Shown here: piece after piece, positions 31,763-41,596 of the stretch | Numbering within the stretch: the stretch's first letter is position 1 | Layout of the letters: each line of letters begins with the position of its first letter | Assembly: GCA_002319965.1 (NCBI GenBank) | Contig: DCJQ01000017.1 | Span: forward strand, 9,996 to 73,995 | Length of the DNA stretch: 64,000 nt | Direction: 5' to 3' | DNA from: Megasphaera sp. UBA1696 | Lineage (GTDB): Bacteria > Bacillota > Negativicutes > Veillonellales > Megasphaeraceae | The notes under the pieces: generated by a model | The model's database searches: none | What the model was told of the DNA's origin: nothing | What the model saw: only the letters and a program-made list of their open reading frames with translations | Program-made: the position numbers and the translations under genes

Positions 31763-33037
31763 ATGAAAAAACGCCTTTGCCCTGAATGTGGTAAATGGGT
31801 TGAAGTGGATGGGCAATTTTGTCCGTTTTGTGGGGCAGAACTCCCTAAAATGGACGCTGATGAACCGATTATTGATGAAGAAACGGGGACCGAGACCTTT
31901 GATCACGAACGGACAGCCCCGGAAGAACCGATTATCGATGAAGAAACGGGAACGGAGACCTTTGATCAGGAACGGGTGGAATCCGTCGAACATCCGGGCG
32001 TGACGGATGACGAGGATCTGCCGCCTATGGTACCGCCTGCTCGACCGACACCGCCGCCGTTTCAGGAAAAGCCTTTTTATGTTCGCCACGGCAAAGCCCT
32101 TGTGGGCGTCATCATTGCCTTAGTAGTGGTCATAGCCGGGGCCATTGGTATGTACTTTTACGGGGCCCATCAAGATGACTATACGAAAGACGCCGTCGCC
32201 CTCTCACAGCAGCTGGCGACAGAAAATGAGTCGGTCACTGATGCGGCTAAACTCCTCAGCCAGCAGGGCCAGGGGAACGGGTCCGAGTCGCTGATTAAGA
32301 CGCTGGAAACGAGCCGGTCCAATGTGGAAAAAATAGCCAAGAATTACAATCCTCAAAAGATTCCCGACCAATATGCCAGCGATGACCAGGCCATCCGCGA
32401 AGTCATGCGCAATCAGATGGCTCTCTACGATAAGGCCATTGCCATTGCCAAGGCGCCGACCGATGTCGCCGTTAGCGATAAACTGAATGATATGCTCACC
32501 CAGTCTCAGAATGCTAAGAAGATCGCTCGCACCATTCAAATCCCGGGGGCTGACTTTACGGCCGCCGTCGACGACGATGCTGCCGTTTCGTACCTCGAAA
32601 AATACGTGGCAAAAGTAAAGAAGGATGAGGAAGAAAAGAAGGCTAAGGAAAATCCGGACAAGCAGATTCTCTCATCCTACGCCAGCAGTAAGGATTTGTT
32701 CAATGGCGATATCAATAAACTCACCGATGATATTAACAACTATTTGAAGGATCACAAGGATTTTAAAGAGAGCCGGGAATTTAACAACCGGGCCAATACC
32801 TTGTATCTCCAGATTTCTAAGACCCGGAGTCAGTTGGAAAATGACTCGTCTATCGAAAATACGGCCATGAAGTACAAGCTCGATGCCTTGTTTAAGGCAC
32901 AGCAGGACCGGCTTCGCGGTCTCTATGACGGTGTCAGCTCCAGTCAGAAAGGGGAAGACTACCGTCCGGGCTTCCAGCGCGGTCAAGCGGCAACCGATCG
33001 CTATGACAAATTGAACAGCGAGTGGAACAGCCTGTAA
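31763..33037 (+). CDS. Zinc-ribbon membrane-anchored protein with internal repeat
   Basis: Protein of 424 residues. An N-terminal zinc ribbon (CPEC at 6-9 and CPFC at 20-23) is followed by two near-identical 17-residue acidic repeats (EPIIDEETGTETFDHER and its copy, about 34-50 and 55-71). A Pro-rich linker (about 87-105) leads to one membrane helix (about 112-134). The C-terminal two thirds is a long helical, Lys/Glu/Asp-rich extracytoplasmic region. The layout resembles small zinc-ribbon sensor-like membrane proteins of Firmicutes. The function is unknown. ATG 31763 has AAAGGATG upstream. Confidence 0.75.
   Translation: MKKRLCPECGKWVEVDGQFCPFCGAELPKMDADEPIIDEETGTETFDHERTAPEEPIIDEETGTETFDQERVESVEHPGVTDDEDLPPMVPPARPTPPPFQEKPFYVRHGKALVGVIIALVVVIAGAIGMYFYGAHQDDYTKDAVALSQQLATENESVTDAAKLLSQQGQGNGSESLIKTLETSRSNVEKIAKNYNPQKIPDQYASDDQAIREVMRNQMALYDKAIAIAKAPTDVAVSDKLNDMLTQSQNAKKIARTIQIPGADFTAAVDDDAAVSYLEKYVAKVKKDEEEKKAKENPDKQILSSYASSKDLFNGDINKLTDDINNYLKDHKDFKESREFNNRANTLYLQISKTRSQLENDSSIENTAMKYKLDALFKAQQDRLRGLYDGVSSSQKGEDYRPGFQRGQAATDRYDKLNSEWNSL
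31861..31974 (+). repeat. Tandem in-frame repeat in the zinc-ribbon gene
   Basis: Two 51-base units of nearly identical DNA, separated by 12 bases, encode the 17-residue acidic repeats; differences are mostly third positions. Copy number is likely to vary between strains. Confidence 0.85.
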
Positions 33038-33054
33038 GACCTTTCTCTAGAACC

Positions 33055-33095
33055 AAAGAGGTTCAGCGTCACGATGATCGCTGAACCTCTTTTTT
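33055..33095. terminator. Bidirectional terminator between zinc-ribbon and tex genes
   Basis: A 14-bp stem AAAGAGGTTCAGCG/CGCTGAACCTCTTT with a 10-base loop and T runs outward on both sides of convergent genes. Confidence 0.92.
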
Positions 33096-33106
33096 CGTTT
33101 CTTTTG

Positions 33107-35272
33107 TTATTGTTTTACTTTTTTCATCGACAGTCCGATGCGGCCGCGGTCGGCATCGACACTGATGATTTCGGCATTGACGATGTCGCCGGTGTGGACG
33201 ATGTCCGTGGGATGACGGAAAGGATGGCTGCTGAGCTGTGAACGGTGGACCAGGCCCGGCGTCTTGATGCCGAAGTCGACGAAGGCGCCGAAATCGACGA
33301 CGTTCTGGACCGTGCCGCGGACGACAGTTCCAACTTTGAGTTCCGAAAGGGACATGACGTGCTGTCGGGTAAGGGGTTTCGGGAATTCGCTGCGGACGTC
33401 GCGGCCGGGCTTACGGAGTTCTTCGAGGATATCCTTGATGGTCGGCTCGCCGGCGCCGAGGGAGGCCGCCAGCTTCGGGGCGGCGTTGCACTGAATCTTA
33501 TCCCGCAGGCCGGCCATTTTTTCCGGTTCCTTCAAATCGTCGCGGGTCAGGCCGTACTGGCCGGCAATTTGAGCTGCCAGGTCATACGATTCGGGATGGA
33601 CCGACGTATTGTCCAGCGGTTCTTCGCCGTCTTTGATGCGCAAGAAGCCGGCGCACTGCGTAAAGGTAGCCGGTCCCAGGCGGGGGACGTTCAAGAGTTC
33701 CTGACGGTTTTTAAAGGGACCCTTTTCGTTTCGATAGGTGACGATATTGCCGGCCGTCGAAGCCGTAAGTCCGGCAATATGTTGGAGGAGGGCGGCTGAG
33801 GCCGTATTGAGGTCGACGCCGACGTAGTTGACGACGGACGTGACCGTCTGATCGAGGGCTGTCGTCAAATCTTTTTGGTTGACGTCGTGCTGGTATTGGC
33901 CGACGCCGATCGAAGAGGGATCGATCTTAACCGATTCGGCCAAGGGATCCTGGATGCGGCGGGCGATGGAGACGGCGCCGCGGATGGTGACGTCCAGGTC
34001 GGGCAGTTCTTCTCGGGCCAGTTCTGACGCCGAGTAGACTGAAGCGCCGGCTTCATTGGTGATGACGTAGCGGCAGCTCAAGTTGTAATTTTCGATGAGC
34101 TGGGAGACGAATTGTTCCGTTTCATAAGAGGCCGTTCCGTTGCCAATCGAAATGAGGGTGACGCCGTGGCGGCGGATCATGTTGGCCAAATCCTTAGCGC
34201 TCTTTTTCTTCTGCGCCTCCGAATGGGTCAGGTAATACGTTCCGTAGTCGAGGACCCGACCGGTGGCACTGATGACCGCGGCCTTGCAGCCCGTGCGATA
34301 ACCGGGATCGAGGCCCAAGATGATCTGTCCTTCAAAGGGCGGCTGCAAGAGGAGGTGGCGAAGATTTTCGGCAAAGACGTCGATGGCCTGTTTTTCGGCC
34401 TGAGCCGTCAGTTCATTGCGGATTTCCCGATCCATTTGCGGGAAAATCAACCGCTTATAACTGTCAGAAGCGGCGTTGCGGATGATGTCTTCGTACGGCG
34501 AATGGCGCTCAATGACCAATCGGCACAGCATATCGATGTGCCGGTCGGACGGTTCCTTGAGGGTGACCTTTAATTTCTTTTCATTTTCGCCGCGGTTGAT
34601 GGCCAAGATGCGATAGCTCGGAAGACGGGTGATGCGTTCGCTGAAATCGGCATAGGTCAGCATGGGGCCGGCGTCTTTTTCTTCGACTTGGAGGCTGCAG
34701 GTTAAGCGGGCCTCCTGCCAGAGGCTGCGGCGCAGTTTTTGACGAAAGTCAGCTCGTTCGGAGAACCGTTCGGCTAAGATATTGGCCGCTCCTTGGAGGG
34801 CGTCTTCGATCGTGGCGACGTCTTCGTTGAGAAAGGACTTTGCCGCTTCTTCCGGTGACGGGCCCTTTGGATTTTGAGCGGCAAAGAGAAGAGCTAAAGG
34901 TTCAAGGCCGGCGTCACAAGCCATGGATGCCTTGGTACGCTTCTTCGGTTTATAGGGGAGATAGAGGTCTTCGACTTCTTGGAGCTGACGGGCTTTGTTA
35001 AGGGCCATTTCCAGTTCGGCATTCCAGCAGCCCTGGTCTTCAATCGATTGGCGGACCGTTTCTTTGCGGCTGGCCAGAGCCTGTTCATAAGCGTACTGTT
35101 CCTGGATACAGCGCAGTTGGACTTCATCCAATGTTCCCGTTGCTTCTTTGCGATACCGGGCGATGAAGGGAATCGTATTTCCTTCGTCGAGAAGGGAGAG
35201 CGCAGCCTGCACCTGCTGAGGACGAATGCCGAGGGTACGGGCAATTTTAATAATCATCGTTTCGTCAGTCAT
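33107..35272 (-). CDS. tex: Tex family S1 RNA-binding protein
   Basis: Transcription accessory protein of 721 residues. Order: N-terminal helical Tex domain with IPFIARYRKEATG, a YqgF/RuvC-like fold (LGLDPGYRTGCKAAVI, with GNGTASYETE), HhH motifs (NTASAALLQHIAGL, LLNVPRLGPATF), and a C-terminal S1 domain (VGTVVRGTVQNVVDFGAFVD). Length and domain order are normal. GGAGGGAATGAATTC precedes the ATG. Tex affects expression of toxins and stress genes in some species; here no partner is indicated. Confidence 0.95.
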   Translation of the reverse strand: MTDETMIIKIARTLGIRPQQVQAALSLLDEGNTIPFIARYRKEATGTLDEVQLRCIQEQYAYEQALASRKETVRQSIEDQGCWNAELEMALNKARQLQEVEDLYLPYKPKKRTKASMACDAGLEPLALLFAAQNPKGPSPEEAAKSFLNEDVATIEDALQGAANILAERFSERADFRQKLRRSLWQEARLTCSLQVEEKDAGPMLTYADFSERITRLPSYRILAINRGENEKKLKVTLKEPSDRHIDMLCRLVIERHSPYEDIIRNAASDSYKRLIFPQMDREIRNELTAQAEKQAIDVFAENLRHLLLQPPFEGQIILGLDPGYRTGCKAAVISATGRVLDYGTYYLTHSEAQKKKSAKDLANMIRRHGVTLISIGNGTASYETEQFVSQLIENYNLSCRYVITNEAGASVYSASELAREELPDLDVTIRGAVSIARRIQDPLAESVKIDPSSIGVGQYQHDVNQKDLTTALDQTVTSVVNYVGVDLNTASAALLQHIAGLTASTAGNIVTYRNEKGPFKNRQELLNVPRLGPATFTQCAGFLRIKDGEEPLDNTSVHPESYDLAAQIAGQYGLTRDDLKEPEKMAGLRDKIQCNAAPKLAASLGAGEPTIKDILEELRKPGRDVRSEFPKPLTRQHVMSLSELKVGTVVRGTVQNVVDFGAFVDFGIKTPGLVHRSQLSSHPFRHPTDIVHTGDIVNAEIISVDADRGRIGLSMKKVKQ

Positions 35273-35467
35273 GAATTCATTCCCTCCATGAAGTATAGTT
35301 AAGATTGCTTATTTTGTAAGAGAAACTTTACATAAGTCATTGAATTTTCTCTTAATAACCGTTACAATATAATATAGGATATTTTATTTTTTTATTCATA
35401 CAGATAAATGTAGAATAAGGATAGAATGTCTTATTATACCATACTTTTCAAAGAAAGGGGGATGAAA

Positions 35468-35878
35468 ATGGAAATTGCTGAAGTTTTGCGAAAAAACGGT
35501 TATAAAGTCACACCGCAGCGGCTGGCTGTCTATGATGCGATCATTCACAACCCGATGCATCCCAATGCCGAAGCTATTTACAAAACCTTACAGCCGAACT
35601 ACCCGTCTATGAGTATGGCCACGGTATATAAAACCATGGAAATTTTTGCTAAAATAGGTGTCGTACAAGTCTTGCAATGTGCAGAAGATGCCCATCGTTA
35701 TGATTATAACACGAACCCTCACGCTCACATTCGCTGTGAGAAGTGCAACCGCGTCATGGATATCGACTTGGATCAGAAGCATCTGAGTCAGTTGGCTGCC
35801 GAACAGACTGGTTTTACGGTCAATGGTGTAAGTGTTTCGTTTGTCGGTGTGTGCCCGAAATGTCGGGAAAAATCGTAA
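35468..35878 (+). CDS. Fur family regulator, PerR-like
   Basis: Metal-dependent repressor of about 136 residues: winged helix (KVTPQRLAVYDAI, SMATVYKTMEIF) and dimer domain. The structural zinc Cys pairs are CEKC and CPKC. The regulatory site looks like PerR: His in MHPNAEAIY (His37-like), Asp in RYDYNTNPHAHIRC, the two His of HAH, and Asp in VMDIDLD. Asp rather than Glu at the RYD position favours PerR peroxide sensing over Fur. I choose ATG 35468 because AAGGGGG fits its spacing better than the ATG at 35462. Confidence 0.85.
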   Translation: MEIAEVLRKNGYKVTPQRLAVYDAIIHNPMHPNAEAIYKTLQPNYPSMSMATVYKTMEIFAKIGVVQVLQCAEDAHRYDYNTNPHAHIRCEKCNRVMDIDLDQKHLSQLAAEQTGFTVNGVSVSFVGVCPKCREKS

Positions 35879-35975
35879 TATGTTGTAACGTCTGTTTTCG
35901 CTGCTGTCGCACGAGACCTGTCGGTTTTGTGCGGCAGTATTTTTATATAGCGCCCAAGGAGGAGAAAGAAAAGTT

Positions 35976-36812
35976 ATGCTGCATATTGGTTGTCATCTGT
36001 CGGTGTCACAAGGATTTTTGCATATGGGTGACGAAGCTTTATCTATAGGAGCCGATACGTTCCAATTTTTTTCGCGCAATCCGCGGGGGAGCCGGGTACG
36101 GAAACTTGATATCGACGATATGGAAGCCTTGAATAAGCTCATGGCAGAACACGATTTTGCTCCCATATTGGCCCATGCGCCCTATACTTTAAACGGCTGC
36201 TCCCAAACCGAGAAGACTCGGGAATTTGCTCGTCAGGCCATGGCCGATGACCTGCGCCGCCTGGAATACCTCGATAACTGCCGTTATAATTTCCATCCCG
36301 GCAGCCATGTCGGACAAGGACCGGAAAAGGGCATCGATCTCATTGCCGACATGCTCAATACCTGCATGTTTCCGGAGCAGAAGACGACGGTTCTCTTAGA
36401 AACCATGGCCGGCAAGGGGACGGAAGTCGGGCGGACCTTTGAAGAATTGGCGTCCATCATCGATAAGGCCGTCATGAATGATAAAATCGGCGTCTGCCTC
36501 GATACGTGCCACGTCTTTGACGGCGGCTACGACATCGTCCATCAGCTCGATGACGTCCTCTTGACCTTCGATAAGGTCATCGGCCTCGATCGGCTGAAGG
36601 CCGTTCACATTAACGACAGTAAGAACGAACTGGCCAGCCATAAAGACCGCCACGAGAAAATCGGTGAGGGGCATATCGGTATTGCCGCCTTTGATGCCAT
36701 CGTCAATCATCCGGCCCTGCGGTCCCTGCCGTTTTATTTAGAGACGCCCAATGAACTCGACGGTTATGCGCGGGAAATCGCACTGCTTCGCTCCTTACAA
36801 CGATCGGAATAA
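35976..36812 (+). CDS. nfo: Deoxyribonuclease IV (AP endonuclease)
   Basis: TIM-barrel endonuclease cutting at abasic sites. It has 278 residues with the three-zinc ligands in blocks NFHPGSHVGQG, LLETMAGKGTEVG, CLDTCHVFDGGYD and HINDSKNELASHKDRHEKIG (in part). The start MLHIGCHLSVSQGF is typical. AAGGAGGAGAAAG precedes ATG. It follows the perR-like gene, which suits a peroxide-stress repair role, and sits 22 bases before sbcD. Confidence 0.95.
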   Translation: MLHIGCHLSVSQGFLHMGDEALSIGADTFQFFSRNPRGSRVRKLDIDDMEALNKLMAEHDFAPILAHAPYTLNGCSQTEKTREFARQAMADDLRRLEYLDNCRYNFHPGSHVGQGPEKGIDLIADMLNTCMFPEQKTTVLLETMAGKGTEVGRTFEELASIIDKAVMNDKIGVCLDTCHVFDGGYDIVHQLDDVLLTFDKVIGLDRLKAVHINDSKNELASHKDRHEKIGEGHIGIAAFDAIVNHPALRSLPFYLETPNELDGYAREIALLRSLQRSE

Positions 36813-36834
36813 ACGTAGATAAAGGGGACTTTTT

Positions 36835-37986
36835 ATGCGTATACTACATACTGCCGACTGGCATTTAGGAAAACTGTTTTATGGCTCGTATCTGACGGAG
36901 GAACAGGATTATGTGCTGAAACATCAGCTTTTGCCCCTCATTAAAGACGAAGGAATCGACGCCGTTGTCCTTTCCGGTGACGTCTATGACCGGAGCCTTC
37001 CCCCGACAGAGGCGGTCGCCCTATTCGATGAAATGGCGACGAAGATTACGGCCGAGCTGAAGGTGCCGTTTCTCGTCATCAGCGGCAATCATGACAGCGC
37101 AGCCCGCCTGTCCTTTGCCAGCCGTCTTCTGGCCTCCCAGGGCCTTTATATCGCCGGCGAATTAGACCGCCTGACGGACCCCGTGGTGTTAGACGATCAA
37201 TACGGCCCCGTCGCCTTTTTATTGGCCCCTTATGCGGAACCGGCCGTCGTCCGCCATTTCTTGGGCGATGACGACCTTCGCAGCCATCAGGAGGCCCTTG
37301 GGGCCCTTCTTTCGTGGCAGCAGGAAAAGATTCCTCACGGAATGCGGACGGTCTGCGCAGCCCATGCTTTTGTAGCCGGCGGCCTTGCCGGCGACTCGGA
37401 GCGTCCCTTGTCCATTGGCGGCAGCGACCAGGTCGGAAGCGATTTGTTCACCTCCTTTTCCTATACGGCCCTGGGCCATCTTCACGGACCGCAGCAGATT
37501 ACGGCACCGACGATCCGCTATGCCGGCAGCCTGCTGAAATATTCCTTTGGCGAAGCCCGGCAGAAAAAAGGCGCCGTCGTCGTCGACCTCGACGGATCCG
37601 GCAAGGCTGATCCCGTTTTCCATGAATTTACGCCCCGTCATGACGTACGCATCGTCAGCGGATCCTTTGAAGACGTCATGGCCGCTTCCGACGACCGGCC
37701 TGACGATTTTATCTTAGTACGCCTTTCGGATCAACAGCCGATTCTCGACGGCATGGCCAAATTGCGGCGTAAGTATCCCAACGCCATGGCCCTTGAAATG
37801 CCCAACCGTAATACGGAAGGCGGAGGACAGCGGGATTTTAATCTCAGACAATCGACGGGACAAGAACTCTTTGACAGCTTCTCCAAGGCCATGCGGCCCG
37901 ACCAGCCTTTGACGGAAGCCGAAGAAGAATGCGTCCGCCAATTGTGGGAAGAGCTGGAAAAACGTGAACAGGGGGGCTTATCATGA
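36835..37986 (+). CDS. sbcD: Nuclease SbcCD subunit D
   Basis: Mre11-type nuclease of 383 residues. Phosphoesterase motifs: DWHLGK, LSGDVYDR, SGNHDS, and GHLHGPQ. It works with SbcC to open hairpins and trim protein-bound ends. Its stop overlaps the sbcC start by four bases (ATGA). Confidence 0.96.
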   Translation: MRILHTADWHLGKLFYGSYLTEEQDYVLKHQLLPLIKDEGIDAVVLSGDVYDRSLPPTEAVALFDEMATKITAELKVPFLVISGNHDSAARLSFASRLLASQGLYIAGELDRLTDPVVLDDQYGPVAFLLAPYAEPAVVRHFLGDDDLRSHQEALGALLSWQQEKIPHGMRTVCAAHAFVAGGLAGDSERPLSIGGSDQVGSDLFTSFSYTALGHLHGPQQITAPTIRYAGSLLKYSFGEARQKKGAVVVDLDGSGKADPVFHEFTPRHDVRIVSGSFEDVMAASDDRPDDFILVRLSDQQPILDGMAKLRRKYPNAMALEMPNRNTEGGGQRDFNLRQSTGQELFDSFSKAMRPDQPLTEAEEECVRQLWEELEKREQGGLS

Positions 37987-40900
37987 TTCCCATTTACTTA
38001 GAAATGAAGGCCTTTGGCCCTTATGCCGGGACGGAAATCGTTGACTTTCGCCGGTTGAAGGATCATAAACTGTTTCTCATCTACGGACCGACCGGGTCCG
38101 GTAAGACGACGATTCTCGACGCCATCTGCTATGCCCTCTACGGCAGCACCAGCGGCGACATCCGTACCGGCTCCTATATGCGAAGCGAATATGCCACGCC
38201 GGACGAGCCGACGTCCGTCTCGTTCCGCTTTGCCATCGGCCGCAAATACTACCGCGTCTACCGCAGTCCGGAACAGCAGATTGCTAAAAAAAGAGGCGAC
38301 GGCTTGAAGAAGGCCTCGGCTAAGGCCGAATTATACGAAACCGATGCCGACGGAGGCGATGAAAAACTTATTGCGCCTAAAAATGTTACGGCTGCCGTCG
38401 AAGAGCTCTTGGGCTTTAAAGCCGATCAATTCCGCCAGGTCGTTCTCTTGCCTCAAGGCGATTTTCGAAAACTCCTCTTGGCCAACTCCGGCGAGCGTCA
38501 GCAGATTATGCAGACCTTATTTCATACCCAGTCCTATGCCAAACTTCAGGCCCTGGCCAAAGAACGCCATGACGAGCTGGAAAGCCGCCATGAACAGGTG
38601 GCCCGCGATCGGGAACAATGTTTGCTTAATCTCGGCATTGACGATGAAGAAAAGCTTCCGCAGCGAGAGCAGGAATTCCGGAATCAGGAAGCTTCCGTGT
38701 CCGAAAAGTGGCACAAAGCCGAAGGGGAGCGCAGTGCCCGGCAGAAAGAATTTCAGGCAGCCCAGGCCTTGGAAGCCCACTGGAAACTGTGGGAACAGAA
38801 GGGGAAGGAAGTGGCAGAACTTGAAGGGAAGGCAGAGCTGTTTGAGAACAAGCGGCAGCGAATCGATGTCCTTCGGAAGGCCGAGGTCTTAGCCGAACCC
38901 TGCCGCCACCTCAATGAATTGAAAGAAGAAGGAAAGGCCGCCGCAGCTGCTTCAAAACAGGCCCATGAAAAGGCCAAACAGGCCGCCGAAGACCTCAAGG
39001 CCGCCAAAGCACAGCTGGAGACCTTAGAAAAACAGGAAGGGGCCTATAAGGCCGCCGGAGAAGAACTGGTCAAACTGACAAATCTCAAGGGCAAAGCCGA
39101 TTCTTACTACGACCAGTGCCAACAGGTCCGACAGCTTCGGGCAGCGGCGACGGCTGCTGAACAGGCGTGGACGAAAGCCAAAGGCGAAACCGAAAAGGGG
39201 AAAGCGGATTTAGAGAAAGCCCGCGCTGCCCTTTCGGCCCTGTCTGAAAAGGCTGTTTTGGCCGAACAGGTGAAGCAGCAGTGCCAGTCTCTACGGGAAC
39301 GGGTAGAGCGGGAAAAAGAAGCGGCAACGCTGTCCCTTCAAAAGGAAGACCGTCAGAAACAGTGGCAGCACCTTCAGTCGGCCTTAGAAAAAGCCGCTCA
39401 AAAGGCACGGAACGATCGCGTCGACTATGACTGCGTCCGGGCTAAGTTCTTACAGGGGCAGGCGGCGGTCCTGGCCTCGGAACTTACGGACGGGACGCCG
39501 TGCCCGGTCTGCGGGGCCACGAACCATCCCATGCCGGCCATTCCGCCTGATGACTTGCCGACGCGGGACGACGTCGAACGGCGGCAAAAAGCGGCCGAAA
39601 CGAGCGAACAAGGGCGGCAAAAGCTGGAAGTCGACACCAAGGCTGCCGAGACGGCCTATAAGGCTTTGGAAGGTCAATACGACCATCTCCGTCAGCAGTA
39701 TCCGCAAGACGTCTCCTTGAAAGAACTGGAAGCCGAACTGAAAGCGGCGCAAAAGACCCGGGCCGACCTTGAAAAGGCCTTGTCCCAAGGGGACGATCTT
39801 CGCCGGGCCGTTTCTGATGGCGAGACGAAATTCAGCCAATGGGAAGGGGCAGAAGAAACGGCAAGAAAGGCCTTAGAAGACGCCAAAACGAAGGCCGTCA
39901 AGGCCGGCGAGACCCAGGCCCACTTAGAAGCGGAACTCCCTGAGGCCTATCGCGATCCCAAGGCTCTCGGCCGCCGCCTGGCGGAACTGGCGCAACACCT
40001 TAAGGACTACGAAGAAAATCTTCAGCGGAGCCGCGACCATCTGGTACGCTGTGAACGCCAAGGGGCTCAGCGACAGGAAGAAGCTAAGAATCTCAGCGAC
40101 CAGCTCGATACCCTGCGCACTCGATTCGGGAAAGACCAAGAGACGCTGAGAAAAAGAGTCCTAGCGGCAGGCTTTGCCGAAATTGCAGACTGTCAAAAAC
40201 TACAGCCCCAAGTAAAGGACATCCCCGTCCTGGAAGGTGAAGTCCGTCAATATGAGACCAAGCTGCAGCAGGTACGAGGCCAGCTCGAACAGGAAAAAGC
40301 TGCCATTGACGGCAAGTCTCGTCCCGATGTCCCGGCTCTGGAGAAAATTTTGACCGAAGCTGAAAAGACGAGCCGCGACCTTGCCGAAGAAAAGGGCCGC
40401 CTGTCGGCAACTTTTTCCCAATGGCAGCAGGAAAAGAAGAAGCTCTTAGCCCTCGGTAAGGACGAAGCCGATCTCGTCGAAGCCTATAAGACCGTCGGCG
40501 CCGTCTATGACCTCATTGCCGGCAAACAGACGGGCATCAACTTCGAACGCTACGTCTTAGGGGCCCTCCTCGATGATGTCTTAGCCGCCGCTAATGAACG
40601 GCTCCAAGCTATGAGCCGCCAGCGCTACACCCTGCAGCGTTCTCAAAGCTGGGACGATAAACGGGTCAAGCAGATCGGCCTCGACATCGAAGTCTACGAC
40701 AACTATACGGGCTATGCCCGGCCGGCCAACACCCTGTCCGGCGGCGAAACCTTCTTGTCGTCCCTGTCCCTGGCCTTGGGGCTGGCTGACGTCGTCCAAG
40801 CCTATTCCGGCGGTATTCACCTCGATGCCATCTTTATCGACGAAGGCTTCGGCACCCTCGATAGCGAGACCTTGGACTATGCCTTAAAGACCTTGGCGTC

Positions 40901-41027
40901 GCTTAAGAGCGGCGGCCGCCTGGTCGGTATCATTTCCCATGTGCCGGAATTAAAAGAGCGCATCGACGCCCGCCTGGCCATTCATAAAACCGATCGAGGC
41001 AGTACGTCGTCCTTCGAATTTTCCTAA
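37983..41027 (+). CDS. sbcC: Nuclease SbcCD subunit C
   Basis: Rad50-type ATPase of 1014 residues. Walker A GPTGSGKTTILDAIC near residue 35 and the Q-loop VVLLPQGDFRKLLLA; two coiled-coil arms (about 180-490 and 540-840) flank the zinc hook CPVCG at Cys507 and Cys510. The C-terminus holds the signature LSGGETFLSSLSLALGLA and Walker B IFIDEGFGTLDSETLD. The long arms are rich in Ala, Glu and Lys, as usual. Translationally coupled to sbcD. Confidence 0.97.
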   Translation: MIPIYLEMKAFGPYAGTEIVDFRRLKDHKLFLIYGPTGSGKTTILDAICYALYGSTSGDIRTGSYMRSEYATPDEPTSVSFRFAIGRKYYRVYRSPEQQIAKKRGDGLKKASAKAELYETDADGGDEKLIAPKNVTAAVEELLGFKADQFRQVVLLPQGDFRKLLLANSGERQQIMQTLFHTQSYAKLQALAKERHDELESRHEQVARDREQCLLNLGIDDEEKLPQREQEFRNQEASVSEKWHKAEGERSARQKEFQAAQALEAHWKLWEQKGKEVAELEGKAELFENKRQRIDVLRKAEVLAEPCRHLNELKEEGKAAAAASKQAHEKAKQAAEDLKAAKAQLETLEKQEGAYKAAGEELVKLTNLKGKADSYYDQCQQVRQLRAAATAAEQAWTKAKGETEKGKADLEKARAALSALSEKAVLAEQVKQQCQSLRERVEREKEAATLSLQKEDRQKQWQHLQSALEKAAQKARNDRVDYDCVRAKFLQGQAAVLASELTDGTPCPVCGATNHPMPAIPPDDLPTRDDVERRQKAAETSEQGRQKLEVDTKAAETAYKALEGQYDHLRQQYPQDVSLKELEAELKAAQKTRADLEKALSQGDDLRRAVSDGETKFSQWEGAEETARKALEDAKTKAVKAGETQAHLEAELPEAYRDPKALGRRLAELAQHLKDYEENLQRSRDHLVRCERQGAQRQEEAKNLSDQLDTLRTRFGKDQETLRKRVLAAGFAEIADCQKLQPQVKDIPVLEGEVRQYETKLQQVRGQLEQEKAAIDGKSRPDVPALEKILTEAEKTSRDLAEEKGRLSATFSQWQQEKKKLLALGKDEADLVEAYKTVGAVYDLIAGKQTGINFERYVLGALLDDVLAAANERLQAMSRQRYTLQRSQSWDDKRVKQIGLDIEVYDNYTGYARPANTLSGGETFLSSLSLALGLADVVQAYSGGIHLDAIFIDEGFGTLDSETLDYALKTLASLKSGGRLVGIISHVPELKERIDARLAIHKTDRGSTSSFEFS

Positions 41028-41097
41028 GACCGTCTCTATATTGTTGAATCGACAGAAAAAGTATATAATAAGTCATAATCGAGAGAGGAGGGACGGA

Positions 41098-41580
41098 ATG
41101 TCCATTCAAAAAGTACGCGACTATTTTTCTCAGTGGGGAATGGAAGACAAGGTTATGGAATTGACCGAGTCCAGTGCCACCGTCGAAGAAGCGGCGGCAG
41201 CCCTTCATACGGAAGGCAGGCGCATTGCTAAGACCATGTCTTTTCTGGTCGGCGATCAGCCGATCCTCATCGTCTTTGCCGGCGATGCCCGCGTCGATAA
41301 CCGTAAGTATAAAGAACGGTTCCATAAAAAAGCGTCCATGATCAAAGCGGATGACGTCGAAGGTCTCATTGGCCATCCCGTCGGCGGCGTTTGTCCCTTT
41401 GCCATCCATCCCGGCGTCGACGTGTATCTCGATGAATCACTCAAGCGTTTTCACACTGTCTTTCCGGCCTGCGGCACGGCCAACAGTGCCATCGAATTGA
41501 CCCTGGACGAGCTGATGACGTATTCTAAGGCCATCGAATGGGTCGATGTGTCCAAGGGCTGGCAGGAAGAAAGCATTTAA
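41098..41580 (+). CDS. YbaK/EbsC-family aminoacyl-tRNA deacylase
   Basis: Trans-editing deacylase of 160 residues. It has the YbaK pattern: a KTMSFLVGDQPILIV strand pair, AGDARVDNRKYKERF, and the substrate loop HPVGGVCPFAI. Family members remove mischarged Cys or Pro from tRNA-Pro. GAGAGGAGGGACGGA precedes ATG 41098, which is preferred over an upstream TTG. First of three small genes packed together. Confidence 0.88.
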   Translation: MSIQKVRDYFSQWGMEDKVMELTESSATVEEAAAALHTEGRRIAKTMSFLVGDQPILIVFAGDARVDNRKYKERFHKKASMIKADDVEGLIGHPVGGVCPFAIHPGVDVYLDESLKRFHTVFPACGTANSAIELTLDELMTYSKAIEWVDVSKGWQEESI

Positions 41581-41596
41581 CAAAGGGGGTTACACC

